NCBI RefSeq assembly: GCF_004764705.1
Contig: NZ_SHLX01000005.1
Coordinates: 1-64,000 of the forward strand
Direction: 5' to 3'
Length of the DNA stretch: 64,000 nucleotides
DNA from: Paenibacillus cymbidii
Lineage (GTDB): Bacteria; Bacillota; Bacilli; Paenibacillales; NBRC-103111
Numbering within the stretch: position 1 is the stretch's first letter; each line of letters opens with the position of its first letter. The translations under genes were made by a program, and so were the position numbers. Positions 55,299-64,000 of the stretch are shown here, piece after piece. Below the pieces are notes generated by a model. That model ran no database searches and was not told the origin of the DNA. It saw only the letters and a list, made by a program, of their open reading frames with translations.

Positions 55299-56126
55299 TT
55301 ACATCGGGCCGGGCCGTTCGGCCGTTTTGCGGTATTGCAGCGGCGAAGCGCCGACAATTTGTTTGAAGACGCGGCCAAAATGGGCGATACTGTCGAACCC
55401 GACGCGCTCCGCCACACGAATGACGTTATCGCCCGTTTCGCGCAGCAGCCGCTGCGCCTCCACGATCCGCAAATGATTGACGTATTCGCTGAATGTAAAA
55501 CCTGTCGTTTGTTTGAACATGCGGCTGACATACGAGGCATTCAAATAAAAATGACCGGCGACACCGGACAAGGTGATCGTTTCGCCGTAATGTTCGCCGA
55601 TATAACGAACGATCGCCGATATTTTGCCGCCGCCTACGAATTGGCCCGCCGCTTCTCCCGCTCCACGCTCCATGCGACGCGCTTGCTGCAGCAGCAGTCG
55701 GACAAGCAGCCCGCGAATCGCCAGTTCGGCGTCGGCCGCGCCGCTTTCGTACTCCGCCAGCATTTCCTGCAGCTGCGCTTCCGTTCTCGCCCGCTCTCCT
55801 TCGGGCACTACGGCGGCCCGATTGACGGCGCGGAACGGCTGCCGCAGCCGCTCCGCCGCTTCCGTGCCGAACGACTGCAGCACATCGTCGCTAAATTGAA
55901 TCAGATAACGGTCGTGTTCGGGCTTGTCCGCATTCATCGTTCGGTGCAGCTCGTAGCGGTCGATGAAGACGAACGTCCCCGCTGCGATGCGGTAGGTGCG
56001 GTCTTTAATAAAATAATGGCGCTCGCCGGACAACAAATAATACACTTCGTATACGTCGTGAAAATGGTTGCGCATCATGGAAAAAGCCGTTTTTCGTGCC
56101 GCCTGCTCAATGATGAACATCCACAT
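55299..56126 (-). CDS. AraC family regulator
   Basis: A 275-aa regulator. The N-terminal cupin (about 1-110) has RNHFHDVYEVYYLLSGERHYF and GTFVFIDRYELHRT. The C-terminal HTH pair has TLSGVAGHFYLNASYVSRMFKQTTG and VIRVAERVGFDSIAHFGRVFKQIVG. ATG 56126 follows GAGGACGGTGA. It is divergent from the oxidoreductase gene at 56265, its likely target. No other gene is close on its strand. Confidence 0.88.
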   Translation of the reverse strand: MWMFIIEQAARKTAFSMMRNHFHDVYEVYYLLSGERHYFIKDRTYRIAAGTFVFIDRYELHRTMNADKPEHDRYLIQFSDDVLQSFGTEAAERLRQPFRAVNRAAVVPEGERARTEAQLQEMLAEYESGAADAELAIRGLLVRLLLQQARRMERGAGEAAGQFVGGGKISAIVRYIGEHYGETITLSGVAGHFYLNASYVSRMFKQTTGFTFSEYVNHLRIVEAQRLLRETGDNVIRVAERVGFDSIAHFGRVFKQIVGASPLQYRKTAERPGPM

Positions 56127-56264
56127 TCACCGTCCTCTCTCCTATTGTACCGGGACAACGTAAAATATTGCAAAGTTTTCGACCCATTCGGCAAAAATAG
56201 GCGTAGATGCTTGCATCCTTTTTCGGTTACGATGAAGATATCTTCGATGAAACGAGGCCTAACG

Positions 56265-57566
56265 ATGACACAAATGGGCAATAAACGGAAAAAATACGTG
56301 CTGGTCGGCAGCGGCGGCCGGGCGGAAATGTTTTACGGCGCAATCGCCCGCGATTTCCGCGAATCGGCGGAGCTGGCCGCCTTCTGCGACGTCAACCAAA
56401 CGCGCATGAACTATGCGAACCGGCTGCTGCAGGACAAATTCGGGCATCCGGCGGTCGCCACCTATTCGCACGACCGGTTCGACGACATGATCGCCGCAGA
56501 GAAGCCCGACGTCGTCATCGTCACCACGGTCGACCGGACGCACCATACGTACATTATCCGCGCAATGGAGCTTGGCTGCGACGTAATCAGCGAAAAGCCG
56601 ATGACCGTCGACGAGCGCAAATGCCAGGAAATTGTCGATACGGTGAAGCGCACCGGCCGCAGTCTGCGCGTGACGTTCAACTACCGCTACGCGCCGCACA
56701 GCACGAAAATCCGCGAGCTGATCGCGGCCGGAACGATCGGCCAGGTGAATTCCATTCACTTCGAGTGGCTGCTCAACACGCAGCACGGCGCGGATTATTT
56801 CCGCCGGTGGCATCGCGACAAACGCAACAGCGGCGGCTTGCTCGTGCACAAGTCGACGCATCACTTTGACCTGGTCAATTTCTGGCTCGGCACGCAGCCG
56901 CAAACGGTGTTCGCCATGGGCGGCCTACAATTTTACGGCCGCGAAAACGCGGAAAAACGCGGGGTGACGAAGTTTTATCAGCGCGCGCACGGCAGCGAGG
57001 CCGCGGCGAACGATCCGTTTGCGCTGCATCTGAAAGACAACCCGTCTTTGAAGGCGTTGTATCTCGACGCCGAGCATGAGGACGGCTACCAACGCGACCA
57101 AAGCGTCTTCGGCGACGGCATCAGCATTGAGGATACGATGGGCGTGATGGTGCGGTACAAAAACGATGCGATTATGACTTATTCGCTCAATGCGTATTTG
57201 CCTTGGGAAGGGTTCAACGTGGCGTTCAACGGCACAAAAGGCCGGATCGAAATCAAAGTCGTCGAACAATCGTACGTCAACGCCGGAGGGGACCGCGATC
57301 TAGAAGGCGCCGTTGTTGGCAAAAGCATCATCGTGTTCCCGCAGTTCGCCGAACCGTACGTCGTGCCGATCGAAGAAGGCATCGGCGGGCACGGCGGCGG
57401 CGACCGCGTCATGCTGCAGGACATTTTCGGCGAGCCGGCCGACGATCCGTTCCATAGGGCAGCGACACACGTCGACGGCGCGATGTCGATTTTGACCGGC
57501 ATCGCCGGCAACATTTCGCTCAAGACCGGCCAGCCGGTTCAGGTCGATTCGCTCGTTCGGCTCTAA
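56265..57566 (+). CDS. Gfo/Idh/MocA family oxidoreductase
   Basis: NAD(P)-dependent sugar dehydrogenase of 433 aa. It has the Rossmann motif VLVGSGGRAEMF (about residues 12-23), FCDVNQTRMNY and VVIVTTVDRTHHTYI. EKPMTVDERKC contains the typical EKP, and the substrate domain has FNYRYAPHSTKIRELI, WHRDKRNSGGLLVHKSTHHFDLVN and GTQPQTVFAMGG. The frame is open upstream, but ATG 56265 is adopted (GAGG in front). The divergent AraC gene probably controls it. The sugar is unknown. Confidence 0.87.
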   Translation: MTQMGNKRKKYVLVGSGGRAEMFYGAIARDFRESAELAAFCDVNQTRMNYANRLLQDKFGHPAVATYSHDRFDDMIAAEKPDVVIVTTVDRTHHTYIIRAMELGCDVISEKPMTVDERKCQEIVDTVKRTGRSLRVTFNYRYAPHSTKIRELIAAGTIGQVNSIHFEWLLNTQHGADYFRRWHRDKRNSGGLLVHKSTHHFDLVNFWLGTQPQTVFAMGGLQFYGRENAEKRGVTKFYQRAHGSEAAANDPFALHLKDNPSLKALYLDAEHEDGYQRDQSVFGDGISIEDTMGVMVRYKNDAIMTYSLNAYLPWEGFNVAFNGTKGRIEIKVVEQSYVNAGGDRDLEGAVVGKSIIVFPQFAEPYVVPIEEGIGGHGGGDRVMLQDIFGEPADDPFHRAATHVDGAMSILTGIAGNISLKTGQPVQVDSLVRL

Positions 57567-57571
57567 GAACA

Positions 57572-57609
57572 GAAGGCGCCCTCCCGTTGCGGGGGGCACT
57601 TTTTATTTT
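57572..57609 (+). terminator. Terminator of the oxidoreductase gene
   Basis: GCGCCCTCCCGTTGCGGGGGGC with a T-rich tail (ACTTTTTATTTTT) on the plus strand, a few bases after the stop codon. Confidence 0.75.
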
Positions 57610-57722
57610 TACCGATTTGTCCAACCGATTGCCCGATTCCGCTAACGAATGCCGTCCGCGTTCATGCTACCATTGGTATTAAGCGATACAACGACTCCAA
57701 ACGGAAAGCGGGAATGATGCAA

Positions 57723-58559
57723 ATGACATCGACCAACCTTAACGACTTGCCGGAATTGTCGTCCCCTTATGCGATCACGCCGGAGCAAAGCGCCCAATAT
57801 GCGCGCGACGGCCATATGATCCTGCGCCAGGTCGCCTCGCCGGAAGAAACGGCGGCTTACCGGACCGTCATCGGCGACGCCGTCAAACGACTGAACAAGG
57901 AAACGCGGCCGCTCGGCGAACGCGACACATACGGCAAAGCGTTTCTGCAAATTTCAAACATCTGGGAATTCGACGAAGCGGTGAGCCGGTTTACGCTGGC
58001 GCGCCGGTTCGCTCGCATCGCCGCCGAGCTGATGGGCGTGGACGGCGTGCGCATTTATCACGACCAGGCGCTCTACAAGGAGCCGGGCGGCGGCCATACG
58101 CCGTGGCACCAGGACCAAATTTACTGGCCGCTCGATACGGCGAACACGATTACGATGTGGATGCCGCTCGTACCGATTTCGGCCGAGGTCGGTTCGATGA
58201 CGTTCGCTTCCGGTTCGCATCGTCACGGTTACATCAACAAGATGGTCATCTCCGACGAGTCGCACAAGACGCTGGCCCAATACATCGAGGGCAAGGGACT
58301 TCCGCTTGTGAACTACGGCGCCATGGCCGCCGGCGACGCCACGTTCCATGCCGGCTGGACGCTGCACAGCGCGCCGGGCAACCCGACCGAATCGACGCGC
58401 GAGGTCATGACCGTCATCTATCATGCCGACGGCACCCGCATTTTGCCGCCGGACAGCAATGCGCGAACGAACGACATGAAGCGGTGGTTCCCGGGCATGG
58501 CGGCGGGCGACGAAGCCGCGGGCCCGCTCAATCCGCTTGTATATTCGGCCAAGGCATAA
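57723..58559 (+). CDS. Phytanoyl-CoA dioxygenase family protein
   Basis: A 278-aa Fe(II)/2-oxoglutarate dioxygenase of the PhyH family. The iron triad is visible as His and Asp in HTPWHQDQIYWPLDT and the distal His in AGWTLHSAPGNPTE. Arg in STREVMTVIYHADG probably binds 2-oxoglutarate. Start codons cluster at 57714, 57717 and 57723; ATG 57723 fits the GCGGGA site best. The substrate is unknown. It precedes the AraC gene at 58636 on the same strand, which may regulate it. Confidence 0.85.
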   Translation: MTSTNLNDLPELSSPYAITPEQSAQYARDGHMILRQVASPEETAAYRTVIGDAVKRLNKETRPLGERDTYGKAFLQISNIWEFDEAVSRFTLARRFARIAAELMGVDGVRIYHDQALYKEPGGGHTPWHQDQIYWPLDTANTITMWMPLVPISAEVGSMTFASGSHRHGYINKMVISDESHKTLAQYIEGKGLPLVNYGAMAAGDATFHAGWTLHSAPGNPTESTREVMTVIYHADGTRILPPDSNARTNDMKRWFPGMAAGDEAAGPLNPLVYSAKA

Positions 58560-58635
58560 CGGCTTTCGCATCGTTTCCCGTCAATATGCTACAATAACGT
58601 CAGCATATCATGGACGGAAAGGCGCATGAACGACG

Positions 58636-59556
58636 ATGACGAAAGCGACGAACGAAACGCCGCAGCGATATCCGCTGCGGCGCAAAGCCGAATACCGCGA
58701 ACTGGCCCCGAGCATCCATTGGGCGCAAGTGCACAGCCGAAGCCCGGACGAAATCGTCGCCATGCGGCGCATCTACGATTTTGAGCTGCTGTATGTGCTG
58801 CAAGGCGAAGCCGACGTGAGCATCGCGGGAGCCAGACACGTCGCCCAGCCCGGCAGCCTCGTTTATTTGCCGTCCGGCGTTCCCCACCGCGTGCAGGTGA
58901 CTTCTGCTCCCTGCGCGCGGTTTCTTGGCGTTCATTTCGACTACTTCGACGATTTGGACGTGCAGGCGGACGAAGACATCATCGTCAATGAGCAACAATT
59001 GCAGCCGGAGCATTTTTGCGCGGAACCGCTGCTTCCGGATGCGGATGCGTTTTTCGATGCGCATGTCCGGCTGACGGATCCGCAAGCGGCAAGTTTGATG
59101 GAGTTTATCATCCGCGAATTCAACGAACGCAAGGAAGGTTTCGAAATCGTCTGCAAAGGCGTGCTGCTGCAGCTGTTCGCCCTGCTGCGCAGAAGCCGCG
59201 CGGAAGAGCGGCGGCAGCCGCATCCGAAGTACGGCGAGCCGGTGCTGCAGTTGGTCCGCGAGATGGAGAACGACATCGCGCAGCCATGGCCGGTGAAGCG
59301 GATCGCCGCCCGCCTGAACGTGGAGCTGTCGTACGCCGCCAAGCTGTTCAAAGGCGTCACCGGCATGACCCCTTCCCGCTACATCCAATATGTACGCCAC
59401 CAGGAAGCCAAACGGCTGCTGCGGGAATCCGAGCTCAAGATCGAAGCGGTCGGCCGGCTCGTCGGCTACGACGATTTGCATTATTTCAGCCGTATTTTCC
59501 ACAAGTGGGAAGGCATGTCCGCGAACCGGTACCGCCGGTTGTCGCAAATTTTCTAG
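58636..59556 (+). CDS. AraC family regulator next to the dioxygenase gene
   Basis: A 306-aa regulator. The N-terminal cupin (about 30-130) has FELLYVLQGEADVSIAG and GSLVYLPSGVPHRVQV. The C-terminal HTH pair has WPVKRIAARLNVELSYAAKLFKGVTG and IEAVGRLVGYDDLHYFSRIFHKWEG. ATG 58636 follows GGAAAGG, 10 or so bases away. It is 76 bp after the PhyH gene and might control it. Confidence 0.85.
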   Translation: MTKATNETPQRYPLRRKAEYRELAPSIHWAQVHSRSPDEIVAMRRIYDFELLYVLQGEADVSIAGARHVAQPGSLVYLPSGVPHRVQVTSAPCARFLGVHFDYFDDLDVQADEDIIVNEQQLQPEHFCAEPLLPDADAFFDAHVRLTDPQAASLMEFIIREFNERKEGFEIVCKGVLLQLFALLRRSRAEERRQPHPKYGEPVLQLVREMENDIAQPWPVKRIAARLNVELSYAAKLFKGVTGMTPSRYIQYVRHQEAKRLLRESELKIEAVGRLVGYDDLHYFSRIFHKWEGMSANRYRRLSQIF

Positions 59557-59578
59557 TAACGGTGGCCGCCGCTCTTTT

Positions 59579-60727
59579 TCACCGGGCCTGCCGATCCGCA
59601 TGCTTTTTGGCCATCTGGAACAGGTTTACCGTCTCTTCCTCCAGCTCCGCCTCCAATTGAACGCGAACGGTTTGTTCCAGCTGCGTATACACGCGATGCG
59701 CTTCAGTGCGATTGCCCGCTTCCAGATGCAGCTTGATCAGCTCGCGTCCGTCCGCCTCGGAATCGGGAGCGATCGCAAGCACGCGCTGCATGCTGTCGAT
59801 AGCGAGGCCCGACTTGCCTTTGTCCCGGAAAAGAGCCGACCAGCGGCGAAGCGCCTGTATGTAAGCGGCTTTGATGCTCAGCTGCCGGGATGCGGCCCAG
59901 CCAAAATCGCAGGCTTCCATATATTCGCCTTTGCCGATCTGGTTCATCTTGTCGTACAATCGTTCATCCGTCTCCCCTTCGGACAGCCGGGCTCCGAGCA
60001 GTTGTTCGAATTCCGCCACATCGACCGTCATCCCGTCCCACACCGCATAGAACCCTTGATCGGCTTTATGGATGACAAAGGGGATGTTGTGATCGGCAAA
60101 GCTTTTCCTCAAATAGGACAGGCACGTATACAAATACGCTTTGGCCTTGTTCAGATCGTGGCCCGGCCACAACGATTCAATGATGGTGGCGGTAGCCACG
60201 GATTTGCCTTCGTGGTGGATCAGAAATGCGCATAACTCTCTCGCTTTTTTCGTTCTCCACGGCAAAATCTTGTTTCCGCCCCCCGGCAGCTGAATGCGAA
60301 ACCCTCCGAGGCATTGAATCGTCGGGAGAACCTGCTCGCTTTGGCGCGCTTGCATAACGGCATCGGACGACGATTGTTTGATTCTCGCCACCGCACTTTG
60401 CAAACGGTCGATTGTAAAAGGTTTCAGCAAATAATCGGTCGTTTGCACTTCGAACGCTTCCACCGCGTACTCGGCATAAGCCGTTGTGAATACGATGGGG
60501 ATTTTCGGCAGCGATTGCCTGATGATTCTTGCCGCTTCCATTCCCTTCATGCCCGGCATCTGGTTGTCCAGAAACACGGCATCGACGGAAGAGCGGCTCA
60601 ACGCATCTATCGCCTGGAGCGGGTTGACGTACCTTCCGACAACCTCGATGCCCCCGAGCTGACCGAGCAATATTTCCAGCAGATCCAGCGCATCTTCTTC
60701 ATCATCAACGAGCAGTACACGAATCAT
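59579..60727 (-). CDS. Orphan BTAD response regulator
   Basis: A 382-aa response regulator. The receiver (about 1-120) has VLLVDDEEDALDLL, the phospho-Asp in AVFLDNQMPGMKG (about D54), TTAYAEYAVEAF and LLKPFTIDRL. The SARP-type wHTH reads LPWRTKKARELCAFLIHHEGK...LWPGHDLNKAKAYLYTC, and the C-terminal BTAD has helical repeats. ATG 60727 has AAGGAG in front; the frame runs to 61039 without a suitable start. No histidine kinase lies in this part of the window; its partner is unknown. Confidence 0.87.
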   Translation of the reverse strand: MIRVLLVDDEEDALDLLEILLGQLGGIEVVGRYVNPLQAIDALSRSSVDAVFLDNQMPGMKGMEAARIIRQSLPKIPIVFTTAYAEYAVEAFEVQTTDYLLKPFTIDRLQSAVARIKQSSSDAVMQARQSEQVLPTIQCLGGFRIQLPGGGNKILPWRTKKARELCAFLIHHEGKSVATATIIESLWPGHDLNKAKAYLYTCLSYLRKSFADHNIPFVIHKADQGFYAVWDGMTVDVAEFEQLLGARLSEGETDERLYDKMNQIGKGEYMEACDFGWAASRQLSIKAAYIQALRRWSALFRDKGKSGLAIDSMQRVLAIAPDSEADGRELIKLHLEAGNRTEAHRVYTQLEQTVRVQLEAELEEETVNLFQMAKKHADRQAR

Positions 60728-60815
60728 CGGCGCTTGTCTCCTTAACACATGATCCATTGACCCATTCGACAAAGACCCATTCGACAAAATCAGCGTCGAT
60801 TCCTTTCTTTTGCCG

Positions 60816-61646
60816 CTATAGCCGATAAAACGTCCGGGCGTTGTTGCCGAACAAATCCGCCTTCTCGGCAGCGGACATTTCGTCCGGCAGCGCACGCCGA
60901 AGCACCTCGAGCACCTCTTCGTACGTCGCGGCCAACAAACAAACCGGCCAGTCGCTGCCGAACATGACGCGCTTCGCGCCGAACGCTTCCAGCACGACAC
61001 GCACGTACGGGATGAAATCGGCATGTTGCCATCCGTCATGCTTCGCTTCCGTCACCATGCCGGAAAGCTTGCAATAAATGCCGGGGTAGCCCGCCATCTC
61101 GCTGATTTGCGCCTTCCACGGCTCCAGGCTGCCGCTTGCGATCGGCGGTTTGGCCAAATGGTCGACAACGCCGTGCAGACCCGGCACTTCCTTCATCAAT
61201 TGCAGCAGCACGGGCAGCTGCCCTGACGTCACAAGCAAATCGACCGGCAGTCCCTCGCGCTCCAAATAACGAAACGCTTCGACGTACGCCGGTTCGAGAA
61301 CGACGCCCGGATCGGACATGTCCTGGATCATGACGCGGATGCCGACAAACTTCGGATGGCGGCGAAACCGCTCCAACTGCTCGCGATAGGCGGGCGACAG
61401 CAAGTCGACCCAGCCGACGACGCCGAATATGCGCGGATCGTGGTCCGCCAGCGACAGCATAAACTCCGTTTCTTCATGCGTAGCGGCGGCTTGTACGACA
61501 ATGGTGCCGTCGATGCCGCCTGCGTCCAGATGACCGACCAGGTGCTCGGGCAAATAATCGCGATACAGCGTTGTCATTTCTTGCGTCAGCCACCCGTAAT
61601 CGCCCCGTTCCGGCCGCCAATAATGCTGGTGCGCGTCAATGCGCAT
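60816..61646 (-). CDS. Amidohydrolase, L-fuconolactonase type
   Basis: A 276-aa TIM-barrel metal-dependent hydrolase of the COG3618 family (lactonases of L-fucose and similar sugar acids). Metal and catalytic regions are RIDAHQHYWRPERGDYGWL, VVQAAATHEETEFML, GIRVMIQDMSDPG, GVVDHLAKPPIASG, CKLSGMVTEAKHD and MFGSDWPVCLLAATYEEV (catalytic Asp). ATG 61646 follows GGGGAGACG. It is 88 bp upstream of the orphan regulator on the same strand. The exact lactone is unproven. Confidence 0.82.
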   Translation of the reverse strand: MRIDAHQHYWRPERGDYGWLTQEMTTLYRDYLPEHLVGHLDAGGIDGTIVVQAAATHEETEFMLSLADHDPRIFGVVGWVDLLSPAYREQLERFRRHPKFVGIRVMIQDMSDPGVVLEPAYVEAFRYLEREGLPVDLLVTSGQLPVLLQLMKEVPGLHGVVDHLAKPPIASGSLEPWKAQISEMAGYPGIYCKLSGMVTEAKHDGWQHADFIPYVRVVLEAFGAKRVMFGSDWPVCLLAATYEEVLEVLRRALPDEMSAAEKADLFGNNARTFYRL

Positions 61647-61783
61647 CGTTCGTCTCCCCTTCCAATGATCCTTCAAAAAGCCGACTTTCCGAACGCTCGG
61701 TTATGTACCGTTTCACATTGCTATTGTAACACAGCCGCCGGCCGCGGTTCGACACCCCGAACAAGCGGAGACGCCCGCTTTCG

Positions 61784-61816
61784 ACATGTACATACAAGTA
61801 TGATCAATGCTATAAT
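61784..61816 (+). promoter_or_regulatory. araR promoter with AraR operator
   Basis: ACATGTACATACAAGTA (61784-61800) resembles the AraR box and lies over the -35 region. TATAAT follows at 61811-61816. It suggests autoregulation of araR. Confidence 0.55.
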
Positions 61817-61863
61817 GATGCGCAAATGCAACCGGAAGCTTGCATCCATAAACGAGGTGTCGC

Positions 61864-62976
61864 ATGACAGAAAAACAAGTGCCCAAATATAGGATGTTGA
61901 AACGCGAGTTGCTGGCGAGCATCGACAAGGGCGAGTTGATGCCGGGCGAGTTGATGCCGTCCGAAAACGAACTGGCCGAGCGGCACGGCCTGAGCCGGCA
62001 AACGGTACGGCAAACGTTCGGCGAGCTCGAGCGGGAGGGGCGGCTGCACCGGGTCAAAGGCAAAGGCACGTTCGTGGCCGAACCGCCGCACCGACTCGCC
62101 GACGATCCGCAAACGGTCGGGCTGATTACCACCTACATTTCCGACTATATTTTCCCGTCGATCGTGCGCGGCGTCGAAGCGGCTTTGCGCGAGCGCGGCT
62201 ACCGGCTGCTGCTGTCAAGCACGAACAACGACAAGGAGCGGGAGCGCGAAAGTTTGAACATGATGATGAGCCAGCCGCTCAGCGGGCTGATCGTCGAACC
62301 GACGAAAAGCGCGGAAGGCAACCCGAACGTCGATTGTTATCTCGATCTCGACTACCGGCGCATTCCTTACGTCATGATCAACCAGCGCTACGCCGAGCTC
62401 GACTGTCCGTGCCTGCTCGTCGACGACGAAGCCGGCGGCTACCAGGCCGCCGAGCATTTGCTCGCGCTCGGCCATCGCCGCATCGCCGGCTTCTTCAAAA
62501 CCGACGACCTGCAAGGCACGAGCCGGCTGCGCGGCTTCCTGCGGGCGCACCGCGACCGCGGCATTCCGGCGGCGCCCGATCTTGTCGTTCGTTATACGAC
62601 GGAGATGCGGCAAACGGCCCCCTACGAAGCGGCGTTGCGGCTGCTGGGCGGGAGCGCGGGGGAACGGCCGAGCGCTTTTGTTTGTTATAACGACGAGTTG
62701 GCCGTACAACTGCTCGCAGCGATCCGTTTCGCCGGCGCCTCGGTCCCCGGCGACGTATCGGTCGTCGGCTTCGACGACTCGCCGCTTGCCACGGCGACGG
62801 AAGTGAAGCTGACGACGTTGACCCATCCGAAATCGGCAATGGGCGCGGACGCGGCGGAGCTGCTGCTCGGCCTGATCGCGCGCCGTACGCAGCAGCCGCG
62901 CGGCGCGTCGAGCAGCGGCAAACGGTACGTGCCGGAGCTGATCGTGCGCGAGTCGACGCGGCGCTACCAATCGTAA
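61864..62976 (+). CDS. araR: Arabinose operon repressor AraR
   Basis: A chimeric repressor of 370 aa. The GntR-type wHTH at the N terminus has YRMLKRELLASIDKGEL, NELAERHGLSRQTVRQTFGELEREG and RVKGKGTFVAEPP. The C-terminal periplasmic-binding-protein-like LacI domain (about 85-365) has VGLITTYISDYIFPSIVRG, LIVEPTKSAEGNPN, DDEAGGYQAAEHLLALGHRRI and VSVVGFDDSPLAT. This combination is unique to AraR-type repressors, which release DNA on binding L-arabinose. araD-araB and two operators follow or precede it. Confidence 0.92.
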   Translation: MTEKQVPKYRMLKRELLASIDKGELMPGELMPSENELAERHGLSRQTVRQTFGELEREGRLHRVKGKGTFVAEPPHRLADDPQTVGLITTYISDYIFPSIVRGVEAALRERGYRLLLSSTNNDKERERESLNMMMSQPLSGLIVEPTKSAEGNPNVDCYLDLDYRRIPYVMINQRYAELDCPCLLVDDEAGGYQAAEHLLALGHRRIAGFFKTDDLQGTSRLRGFLRAHRDRGIPAAPDLVVRYTTEMRQTAPYEAALRLLGGSAGERPSAFVCYNDELAVQLLAAIRFAGASVPGDVSVVGFDDSPLATATEVKLTTLTHPKSAMGADAAELLLGLIARRTQQPRGASSSGKRYVPELIVRESTRRYQS

Positions 62977-63014
62977 TGACCCCTTTCATGACGCATGATG
63001 GCGCAAAAAATCGA

Positions 63015-63044
63015 TTGCCGATCCTGTACGTACAAGTGTATAAT
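63015..63044 (+). promoter_or_regulatory. araD promoter with AraR operator
   Basis: CCTGTACGTACAAGT (63023-63037) carries the perfect TGTACGTACA core of the AraR box. It lies between TTGCCG (63015-63020) and TATAAT (63039-63044), so bound AraR would block RNA polymerase. Confidence 0.75.
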
Positions 63045-63071
63045 GGCGTTGACAAAAAGGAGTGATTTCGT

Positions 63072-63773
63072 ATGCTCGAAGCGTTGAAGCAGTCCGTGCT
63101 CGAAGCGAACCTCGATTTGCCGAATTACGGGCTCGTCACGTTCACCTGGGGAAATGTAAGCGGTATCGACCGCAACAGCGGGCTGATCGTCATCAAGCCG
63201 AGCGGCGTGCCGTACGACGCGATGAAAGTGTCCGACCTCGTTGTGCTCGACCTCGAGGGCCGCGTCATCGAAGGCAATCTTCGTCCTTCCTCGGACACGC
63301 CGACGCATTTGGCGCTTTACAAGGCGTTCCCGCGCATCGGCGGCATCGTGCATACGCATTCGCCGTGGGCGACGGCCTGGGCGCAGGCGGGACGCGCGCT
63401 GCCGGCGCTCGGCACGACGCATGCCGACTATTTCTACGGCACCGTGCCTTGTACGCGGGCGATGACGAAGGAAGAGATCGAAGGCGCCTACGAGCTCGAA
63501 ACCGGCAACGTCATCATCGAAACATTCCGCGACCTGCAGCTCGATCCGATGCAGGTGCCGAGCGTACTCGTTCGCGGCCACGCCTCGTTCAACTGGGGCA
63601 AGGACGCACACGACGCCGTGCACAATGCGGTTGTGCTCGAGGAAGTGGCGAAGATCGCCTCGGCTACCGTGGCGCTGAATCCGAACGTCGCGCCGATGGA
63701 TCAGGCGCTGCTCGACAAACATTTTCTGCGCAAGCACGGCGCGGGCGCTTATTACGGCCAACCCGGCAAGTAG
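63072..63773 (+). CDS. araD: L-ribulose-5-phosphate 4-epimerase
   Basis: A 233-aa class II aldolase-like epimerase that converts L-ribulose-5-phosphate to D-xylulose-5-phosphate. Motifs are [48 protein letters not shown], the zinc ligands in [14 protein letters not shown] (two His), TTHADYFYG and [13 protein letters not shown]. Shine-Dalgarno AAAAAGGAGTG precedes the ATG. Its promoter carries an AraR site; araB follows 47 bp downstream. Confidence 0.95.
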   Translation: MLEALKQSVLEANLDLPNYGLVTFTWGNVSGIDRNSGLIVIKPSGVPYDAMKVSDLVVLDLEGRVIEGNLRPSSDTPTHLALYKAFPRIGGIVHTHSPWATAWAQAGRALPALGTTHADYFYGTVPCTRAMTKEEIEGAYELETGNVIIETFRDLQLDPMQVPSVLVRGHASFNWGKDAHDAVHNAVVLEEVAKIASATVALNPNVAPMDQALLDKHFLRKHGAGAYYGQPGK

Positions 63774-63820
63774 GGCGAACGCGGTTGCCGGAATTATTAT
63801 TTTCGGGAGGAAAAGAACTC

Positions 63821-64000
63821 ATGTCCAACACATATGCCATCGGCGTCGACTACGGGACGGAATCGGGCCGCGCGGTGCTCGTCGATTTGGCCGACGGCAC
63901 GGAAGTGGCCGATCACGTTACCCCTTATCCGCATAACGTCATCGACGAACAACTGCCCGGGAGCGGGATCAAGCTCGGCTACGAATGGGCTCTGCAGCAT
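63821..64000 (+). CDS. araB: Ribulokinase, 5' end only (cut by window edge)
   Basis: Only the first 60 codons are in the window. They read [22 protein letters not shown] (with the FGGY-kinase phosphate-binding DYGTESGR) and continue as [20 protein letters not shown], typical of L-ribulokinase. ATG 63821 follows GGGAGG. It is the third gene of the arabinose cluster; araA may lie beyond the edge. Confidence 0.9.
   Translation, partial: MSNTYAIGVDYGTESGRAVLVDLADGTEVADHVTPYPHNVIDEQLPGSGIKLGYEWALQH

Noticed and set aside
60728..61039. Upstream extension of the orphan response regulator (486 codons)
   Set aside because: The added segment overlaps the amidohydrolase gene, has no domain, and AAGGAG sits in front of the ATG at 60727.

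Overview
The window is a chromosome segment of a spore-forming, high-GC Firmicute. The best fit is Paenibacillaceae (Paenibacillus or Cohnella type). Evidence is a complete spoIIIAA-AH operon with a sigma-E promoter, the Bacillus-like order mntR-yqhO-yqhP-yqhQ-yqhR-aroQ-pepQ-efp, a metS T-box leader, S-layer (SLH) protein architecture, and many AraC, GntR and sugar-metabolism genes with strong Shine-Dalgarno sites. The genus is inferred, not shown.

Layout. 1-375: decayed transposase end. 734-6425: spoIIIA operon (minus), then yqhV. 7151-8784: comA-comB, the first steps of the sulfolactate/coenzyme M branch. 8860-21871: a 13-kb minus-strand block with a two-headed hybrid sensor kinase, a response regulator with a BTAD output domain and a 2854-residue SLH surface protein. 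22033-24840: DUF441 protein, GH4 alpha-galactosidase and its divergent AraC regulator. 25413-32602: aspartokinase, efp, pepQ, aroQ and the yqhR-Q-P-O-mntR block. 32791-37750: small unknown gene, ccdA, a Zur-controlled zinc ABC transporter and a TIGR03943 protein. 37802-41422: truncated Rpn nuclease, metS with T-box, yidD. 41588-46732: galactonate dehydratase with a FadR-type regulator, Nif3-like protein, AraC regulator and GH172 (DUF2961) enzyme. 47029-54192: membrane phosphodiesterase, Nudix hydrolase, a YtrA-type GntR/ABC operon and an LTA-synthase-like sulfatase. 54262-64000: YitT protein, AraC regulators, Gfo/Idh/MocA oxidoreductase, PhyH dioxygenase, orphan BTAD response regulator, fuconolactonase-type hydrolase, and araR-araD-araB with AraR operators.

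Themes are sporulation, plant-sugar use with one local regulator per cluster, metal homeostasis and cell envelope. In Bacillus subtilis the yqh genes and spoIIIA are adjacent. Here they are separated by about 20 kb holding comAB, the SLH block, melA and lysC.

The most unusual non-coding signal is a dispersed repeat family built from short hairpins whose arms carry AATAGCC/GGCTATT-type sequence. It forms five clusters (456-646, 6995-7060, 25100-25293, 38459-38650, 46849-47042) in a largely fixed order. One copy supplies the stop codon of a gene and another sits exactly where an Rpn gene loses its 5' end. Other unexplained structures are a 95-bp tandem duplication carrying strong hairpins (49613-49812) and a nested inverted repeat (24906-25020).
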